This document shows, piece after piece, positions 28,701 through 37,700 of a stretch of DNA of 64,000 nt. Origin of the DNA: Xiashengella succiniciproducens (GTDB lineage: Bacteria; Bacteroidota; Bacteroidia; Bacteroidales; Marinilabiliaceae); NCBI RefSeq assembly GCF_023674465.1, contig NZ_CP098400.1:2756801-2820800 (forward strand), given 5' to 3'. The notes under the pieces are model-generated. The model saw only the letters and a list, made by a program, of their open reading frames with translations, did no database searches and was not told the origin of the DNA. Position 1 is the first letter of the stretch. Every line of letters starts with the position of its first letter. The position numbers were made by a program, and so were the translations under genes.

Positions 28701-31700
28701 GGTGCTCCATACATATTCATAGGGAGCAGTGCCTCCTGTAACAGTATGAAGATTGATACGTCCTTCCTTGCTTCCAAAACATTCATTGTGAGTAACATTA
28801 CCTTCAATTACAAAAGGTTCAGGCTGGTAAATTACCAACTCTCCAGATGTAACAATATAGGGAATGCCCCCACCGCAACTTTGCAATTCATCTGTTACCA
28901 CAACCTGGTACTTACCGGCCACCAAATTGTTCAAATCTTTAGTCGTCGCTACAGGATGGGCAGCCCCATCCCTGGTCCAGCTGTAAGCATAAGATCCGCT
29001 GCCTCCGCTGACATCCAGAACGATATTGCCACCCTTACCCCCCTCGCAATTGATGTGAGTCAGTTCGGCACTCAAACGGACCTTGCCATGCACAACGATG
29101 GTCTCGACCACCTTACAACCTCGCGCATCGGTCACTTCCACCTGCCATACTCCACCGCCTGTTATACCTGTAATTGTAGCTCCATCTCCTACACGGGTAT
29201 ATGCACCTAGTCCCATCCACTGATAGGTATATGGTCCTGTACCACCGCTGGCTACAACAGTAACAGTGCGTGTGTCCGTTGCACAATCAAGAGTTGCACT
29301 TAATTCTGCTTCCAATGGCGCACTTGGTTGTGTAACCATAAATACAGCTTGAACGGCACATCCGTCACCATCCACAACCTCAACGGAGTAGCTACCAGCA
29401 CTCAGTCCGGTAAGTTCATTAGAACCTGGGACTGATGATCCGTTCCAGTAGAATGTCAACGGTAAGGTCGCATTTGCAACCCCATGAATTCTAATTGCCC
29501 CATCATTTCCGTCAAAGCAGCTTACATTCCTTACACTACCTTCTACCAGCAACTGCTTGGCCTGATCTACAGTGAAGGACTGGGTAAACAGACAACGTCC
29601 GGGTTCACCGTTGTCAGTGATGGTAACCGTATAAATACCGGCTTCAAGTCCGCTCAGATCCTGAGTAGTCTCACTTATAGGCAATCCATCCTTTAGCCAG
29701 GAATAACTGTAGTCGCCCGATCCACCACTGACTGTCAGGTCTATAATTCCATTGTATGCACCTGGACAACTCTCATCAGCAATAGAATAGGTGACGCTTA
29801 GATGAGAATAGCCAAAGGTAGTTTCTACAGCAGCACATGCTGCAGATGGAACTGCATTCAGATCTGTCACAATAAGTCTGTACAGTCCTGCTGGCAGGTT
29901 CAGATCATCAAGATTTACTGTAACAGGCTGAACTGCTGTACCAACAGTCTTGTACCTGCGACCTGAGGTCAGCAGGTTTATTACTTCTATATTATATAAA
30001 TACTCCGGTCCGCTGCCATTATCCATGGCAACACCACCATTTATTTCAAAGCCTACTGAAAATGATTCTACTCCTGCAACACAGGAAATGCTTACAATCG
30101 GCTCGCTTACTGAAAGTGCCTCAGCCGGTTCATCTATAGTTGCACTGACAGTCTTCTGACACCCCTTGCTATCGCTAACAATAATAGAATAGGTATCAGC
30201 AGCAAGACTATTTAGAGTAAATACGGGTCCAAAGCCTGAAACTAAACCGGTTCCATAATTCACTACATAGGGACCTGTTCCCCCTTCAACCCTTAGTTCG
30301 ATACTTCCGGAATTATCTCCCCTGCAGGTAAGAACATCCCCTGTACTGAATGATACAATCAGTTCTGACGGTTCGCCAACCATAAATTCGGAGGTCTTCT
30401 GACATGCCGAACCAAGATCAGTAACAATAACTTTATACCTTCCTGCTTCAAGATTTTGAATTATACTGCCACCGGCTCCTGTAATTGTTACCCAGTCAGA
30501 TATAGAGTTATCAAATAGCTGCCACTCGTACGAGTATGCACCTGAAGTACCTCCGCTTACATTGAGAGCAATACTTCCATCATTTGCTCCGAAGCAGGAA
30601 ACATCCTGTATATCACCGTCAATTGCAATATCAGAAGGCTCCTCAATTGTGAAGGCAAACTCAGCCATACAACCGTTCGCATCATAGGTCCTCAGTATAT
30701 ATGAATCCGGATCAAGATCATTTATCTCAACAGCAACATTTCCAGCCCCTGTAACATCACCAGCTCCACTACGTGAAAGGACGTATGAATACAGGCCTCC
30801 GGCAAAAGGCGTTCCACCACTTACGCTAAAGCGAAGTATACCATCGCCTGCACCAAAACAGCTTACATCGGTAATGTCTGAGAAGAAGATCTCAAGCATC
30901 TCAGGCTGACTGACCTCGAGGTCAGTCAATTCAACTACAACTCCATTGGCATCGCTTACCCTTGCAGTATAGAAACCAGCTCCCAGCCCCTCATATTGGG
31001 CATAATTACCAGAAATATTGGCGGCGCTGATCTCAGTACCCGGATTCCTTATCAGGGTAAAGGTATAAGGAGCCGTACCTCCGTTTGCCTCTAGTTCAAT
31101 GGCCCCATTTGTAGCACCAAAGCAAGGGCCGGCATTAGCAATATCAGCGTGCAGAGATAGTGCTGTGCCGGGCTCTGATATTGTAATAGTCATATCAGAT
31201 GTACATCCTGCATTATCTGTTACTAAAACGGTATAGTTTCCTTCAGCCAAACCACTACGAGTCAAACCTGTTCCTATTACGGAACCAATACCTGCAATAG
31301 TACCTTCATACCATGCAATAGTATAACCCGGGGTACCTCCGTCAATAGATATTGTAATGCTTCCATCAGCGGCACCCGGAGCGGAAGCATTAAGGATGTT
31401 GACAACTGCTATACTCACTGCAGATGCTGGTTGAACCAAGGTAAAGTCGTCTGACAGTTTAGTACAACCATTAGCATCCCTGACCTCAACAAAGTATGTT
31501 CCTGCAACAAGAGCAGATGTAGTTGTATTAGTTTGTCCTGCAAGCGGCACATTTGCAGTTGTAGTTCTCTGGTACCATTGATAGGTATATGGACCTGTCC
31601 CTCCGCTTGCATTGATTGTAAGCACTCCGGTATTACCACCGAAACAGTTTATATCTGTTTGTGAAATGAGATCGACCTCAACCGGTGTTGTATCAAAGAT

Positions 31701-34700
31701 TGTTGCAGTTACAACTTCATACTTAGCACAGTAAGGAGCCAGACGTTCCATATCCCTTACCGAGATACGGTAGGTGCCGGGTGCAAGATTGGCAAAAGTT
31801 GCAGAAGGCTGCCAGTTTACACCATCAATGCTGTACTCAAAGATACCGGCACGATCCATCTCCACGTTAAAGCTTCCGTCAGCTCTGCCCTTACATGAAA
31901 CTGTCTGGCGATCATAAGTTATAGATGTCACACTGTAATCAGACGGTTCACTGATCACTACATTGAGACTGTAGATCTGACAATTATTGCTGTCTGTTAC
32001 CCTAACCCTGTAAGTGCCGGCGCTACGACCACTTAACACCGAAGTATTTACAACCGGGGACCATAAACCTGGGGCAGTCTCTTGTTCCCATAGATAAAAG
32101 TAAGGAGCAGTGCCACCACTTACGAATACCTCAGCTCTGCCATCATTGCCGCCATGGCAAGTAACATCTTTTGAATCAACATTGATTGATAAAGTAGTTG
32201 TATATGACAAAGTAAAACTCTTTGTAATAGTACAGCCGTTATCTAAATCCTCAACTTCAACCTGATAGGTCCCGGGCGCAAGGTTAGTCAATACAGGACC
32301 GGTCTCAGCAAGAGTTGTACCGCCAGATGTCCAGATGTATGCAAAATTGCCCGATCCACCTACTACATCAATACTGATACTTCCATTGTCAATACCACCA
32401 CATATTGGGTTTTGAATATGTGCATTGATAGCAACATTGTGCAGGCTGATATCAAAGTTGTATTCGCAAAGGTCAGAAGTAGTTGAGTTTGCATCCCTTA
32501 CTCTAAGTGTATAGTTGCCGGCAGGAAGGTTTGCAAGTTGGATTATTCCAGCAGCCGGATCAGGATATATCTGGCTATGATACAACTGGTTGTTGTACTT
32601 ATTAATCAGCTGTACCCTATATGCAAAACCGCCTATTGTGGCACCGTTGATATCAGCTCCACCATTTACACTTAAGTCTATCCATCCACTATTTGGAATA
32701 TCACAATCTATACCTGAACCAGTCACAGTTGCTATAAACGGAGCAGGTTGTTCAACAACAGCCTGAACAACTTCACTACAGCCATTGGCATCAGTGATAA
32801 CAAAATCGTAGTTTCCTGCAGTCAGTCCGGTAAGTTCGTAATAGCTTAAACCATCCCAGCTTACCAGCTCACTGCCATATTCAATAGTATAAGGAGCAGT
32901 TCCGCCAAGTACAGAAAGACGTACCTTACCCGAATTATCTCCATAGCAGCTTGTAATATGATAACCTATAGCAGTCACATCCAGTGCTGCAGCAGGTTGT
33001 ACAATAGTTATTGGTGCGGAATAACCTGACTCACATCCTGATCCCCCTTCAATGGCTCGGACTCTATAGACGCCTGCAGTCAGGGAGTTTTGGGTTGCAG
33101 AATTGCCGGCAATGCCTACCCATGTTAATGTACCGATATCATACCTTTGCCATTCAAATGCAAAGGCAGTTCCACCCGGACGACCTGAGACAGATACACT
33201 AATAGCTCCTTCAGCGGCTCCGTAACATTTGACATGCTGAACATCTTCAGTAACTATTGCAAGCTGATCTGGTTGGGTAACAGTGAAAGTTACAGCCTTG
33301 ACACAACCTGCTGCATCCTGTATCCAAAGAGAATACTCACCGGCACGAATCTGTTGGGCTGCACTAAAGTCCTCTGCAGCCTCAATTGTTTGTCCAACTT
33401 CTATCTGGCCACTTGCCAGTATTACACCATTGCGTAATACCTGATATGTATAATATGGTGTACCGGCACTGAACGGGGTACCTCCTTCAACACCAAATTC
33501 CAGATTACCGGCATCACCAAAGCATAGTGCATCTGCAATACTGTAACTGATAACCAGTTCATCAGGCTGATTTAGTGTAACATTCTCAGAGATCGTAACT
33601 CCACGCGAATCTGTTACTGTAGCAATATAAGTTCCAGCAGGTAGATTTCCGAAATTTGCAAAACTGTTACCAGAACTTGCCGGGGTCAGCACCTGACCCA
33701 GACCGTTGGTCAGGGTCAGACTTTGATAAGGAGCAATTCCACCTACGGCTCTGAGATTGACTCTACCGTTGGCACTTCCAAAACATGGACCCGGATTTAC
33801 AGTAGTGTATTGAAGCTCAAAGACTGCATATGCATTATCCAGCACCTGTGCTTCAAGGACATCTGTACATCCATTTGCATCGGTAACTGTTACCCTGTAA
33901 TATCCTGCTTCCAAACCTTCCTGACGGTACAGTCCACCTGTTAGGGTTCCTGATACAGCGCCACCAAACCCGTCAATCCTTTCCCATACAATACTATATG
34001 GTTCACTTCCACCTGTTATTGCAATCTCAATTGCACCATCAGAGTATCCGGGTTGAGAAACATGGACAATCTCATCTCCACTTAGGTTGATAACAGGAAG
34101 ACTGGTAGGACCCTCTACTGTGTATTCACCGCTAAATGAACATCCCTGAATATCAGAAGCAACAATACGATAGTTTCCTGCATAGAGATTATTAAAAACA
34201 TGCGCAGTACCTGAAGCAACAGGGGCTGGACTTGCTGCAATATTTACCCAGAAGCCAGGAGTGACCTCTCTGTATAAAACATAATTAAAGCCTCCTGCTG
34301 CATTTCCTCCGGCAGCCCATACAGAGATGGCGCCATCAGGCCCAACAGAACAGTCAATATTTGTAATGGTAACATCTGCAAAAGTTACAGCAGAAGCAGG
34401 TTGATTAATTACAACCTGAGGTGTTACTGCAGCACAGCTAATATTAGCTGCATCCCTAACTGTAACCTGGTAGGTGCCGGCAGGTAGATTTTCAAACACA
34501 TAGCGACCAGTACCATTGGATAACCAGTCACTGCTACCGCTTAGCTGAAACTCATAATTTCCCGAAGGCAGACCTGTAGCTAGTACTGTAAATGAACCAT
34601 CACTTTCTCCATAGCACACTACATTGATTATATCAGCAGTAGTTACTGCAATTGTATAACCAGCATTTATTGTAAAAGGTGACGAATTCCAAAAGCAACC

Positions 34701-37700
34701 TGTCGCATCCTCAATTCTTACAGTATAAGTGCCGGCCGGCAGACCTTCAAAAGTACCTGAAGCAGAATTAGTAATAGTAGTGCCACCTTGTTGTAAAATA
34801 AATACATAGGGGGCAACGCCTCCATATGCTGAGAAGCTGACCTTACCGTCATTACTTCCTGAACAGCTTTCGTGTGTAAGGTTTTCAAGCACTCCTGTAA
34901 CTACCTTCTCTGCTACTATTACACTGCCATCCATAATAGCATCACAACCAGAACCTATTCCAATCATCTCTGCACGTACTGTATAAACACCGGGAGTAGT
35001 GACTGGATTTGGGAAAGTACGGGCTATATTTCCAGGAAGTGCCCCATCAATAAATTGTACGGCAGGATCAACATCTACTCCATCCTTTTGCAGATAGTAT
35101 CTTACCCCTGCCTGACTTCCCTCAAGTCCAATCACAACACCTGTGCTACCCTGACAATATAGACCACCATTAGGATCTACAGGTGTAACTCTTTGCTTAA
35201 TTGGAGCAGGAAGTATCTCAAAGCTCTTGGTACGGGTAGATACACAACCATTGGGGTTAGTATAATGGTATGTGATCTGATAAGCACTGGTTGGCGTTAC
35301 CAAAGAAGGATCGAACAAAGCGCGACCATTATTTCCTGTACCCAGTCCATCCACCTCATTATCCATAGGAAAGTCGGCAGTGAAATAGCCTGAACCAACG
35401 GCAGCACCACTGCCGCTGAAACGTCCTTCCATAACAACAGGATCACTGTTTTGGCAGAAGACCAATGGATCAACAGCTCCAAAGTTTACATCCTGTACAG
35501 AATTAACCTTAACAGGCAGGACGGAATTAACCTGACATCCCCCTTCATCAACTGGAGAATTATATTGCAGATATATATTTATAGTAAGGTCGCTACCACC
35601 AATGGCAGGAACTCTGGTAGGATCAAAGTAGATAGGGCTATCGCCATCCTGTACGGTAAAGCTTGATCTATAGTCACGTACACCTCCGATAATCCGGAAT
35701 AATGCATTTACAGCATTGGTGCTGAATGTATATTGTACACTCTTATCTGCCTTGTCGCGGCTATAAACCGATCCTGAAACATGCAAATCACCTGCTTCGA
35801 CACGAAACAGGTCTGTCTCATTATGACAAAACTCATATTTAGGAAGAACTATCGCCACATCAGGTGCCACCACTTCTACATCGATAGTATCACTCACCGA
35901 ACAAAAACCATCCTGTACCGTTCGTGTGATTCTGTGGATACCGACACCTGCCAAGGCAGGATTGAAGACACCCATCCCCACACCGGTACCGGTATAGGAA
36001 GAACCCGCAACTGGTGCTGGCAACAAATCAACCGGACCGTTGGTCAAACAATAAATGCGTCTGCTGTCATCGGTATCGAAGGCAGCGTTCAACTCGGGAC
36101 GGACAGTTATTTCTTGGGTAATTTCATTCACACACTCATTGGCTCCACCGGGATCGGAGGTAAAACGATAGGTTACTTCATAGTCGCCAGCCCCTTTTGC
36201 CTGTGGATTAAACAAATAACGATCGGCAGGATCCAGAAGCCAAACCGATTCGGTGGGCCCACCGTCTTTTGCAACGATCAATTCTCCACCGGTAACCAGT
36301 CCGTACCACTCCTCATCCACATTGTTGTCTGCACAATACTGCGCACTGAGTCCGTGCAGCGACAAAGTAGTGCCCACCTGAATGTTGTAAGTAATGTCGG
36401 CTTCGCAGCCACTGGCCGGATCAATGTAAGTATAAGTCACCGCCCAAAGTCCGTTACCGGCAACCGAGGGGTGGAAAATAGCCGCACCTTCGTCACCGGT
36501 TCCACTGTTGGTAATACTACCGGCAGGTGCATCAGTGGAAAAAACGCCTGAGGCGGTTGGTGAAGAGCTGTCGAGGAACAACGCCTGCAATAAAATATCG
36601 TCAACGGTTTGGCAGGTCACCAAATCCCCTGCAAAATTGGACCAGGGCTCGGTAGCTGCCATGCGGAAACGGAAATCCAGGTTGTCGCTTTGATCATCTA
36701 CAAAAGTTATTGACTCTAAGGCGCTTGCTTTACAACCGGTAACAGGATCCTTGTAATGATAATTGAAAGTAAGGCTTACCCGATCGGAAGCACCCAATTG
36801 CGTATCCAACAAATCAATCACATCAATGGTAGCTGTGGAACCAGTTTCGGTGAACCAGGTCGGATTGGTGGCAAAGCCGCTTACCCACCAGTCGTTGGTG
36901 CCGACCTGGGGCCTACCGCCAATGGTTACTGTGCCGGCGTCGGCACAGTAATGGTCACTGAAAGGATTGATCTCCACATTGGGCAAAGCATTCACCACCA
37001 CTTCTCCGGTCATCATCCACTCACAAGCACCAGAAACAAAACTGGCGCCAACGGTGTAGGTCCCTGGAGGGAATTTGTCCGCAAATACTATGGCTCCCCC
37101 CGTTCCCGTAACCTCTACTTCGGAAGCGTACAACAACCCATCCCGGTACAAACGATAAATGGCGCCATTCTGTGAAGTATTCAAACTAACTTCCACATCG
37201 TCACCATCGCAATAATTTCCAGCCGCAACCGGAATATCACTGGGCTGGGCCACAATGGTCAGACTGGTAGGCATGGGCAGCATGCAGCCGCTATTGCTCA
37301 CCTCCACCGTGTAGGTTCCGGCAAGAGAGGTAGAGGCCAAATCAAGTCTTCCCCCTGCAGCAGGGGCTACAACAGAACTCACCACGGTGGCCCCCCTGAG
37401 TAAACGGTAGGTAAAACCGGGCTGAGAATTACTTAGACTAATGGTATGTGGCTCGTTTCCCGCACAGGCAGGAGTAGCGGCAGTTTGTAAGGTGTAAGTC
37501 GTGATGGGAGGCGCCTGCAGCGTAAAGCTGCCTATGTCAAGGGTACAGCCATCGGCATTTTGAGCGACAATGGTATAAGTCCCAACGGGCCGATTGACCG
37601 TAAACGAAAGGGGACCACCAGGACTGTTTTGAGTATACAAGGAGGCATTGGCAGCATTATATATGGTGTACTGCACACCCGCTTCACTATTGGCCAAAGT

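Larger units (their letters stand above)
26725..34910 (-). repeat. Array of about 31 SprB-type repeats in the giant protein
   Basis: Repeats of 75-110 residues with a Cys near the start (CFG/CYG/CRG), GG..PY in the middle, an AGTY turn and a DxxGC near the end. They follow the SprB repeat family of gliding-motility adhesins. Some members lack the first or second cysteine in a regular pattern that reveals higher-order duplication. Confidence 0.85.

Noticed and set aside
35781-36551. 256-codon open frame on the plus strand inside the giant gene
   Set aside because: It is antisense to the continuous repeat-protein frame, its product has no recognisable domain, and several similar antisense frames (36,756-37,175; 37,560-38,102; 38,904-39,395) cluster in the same region, as expected from its composition.
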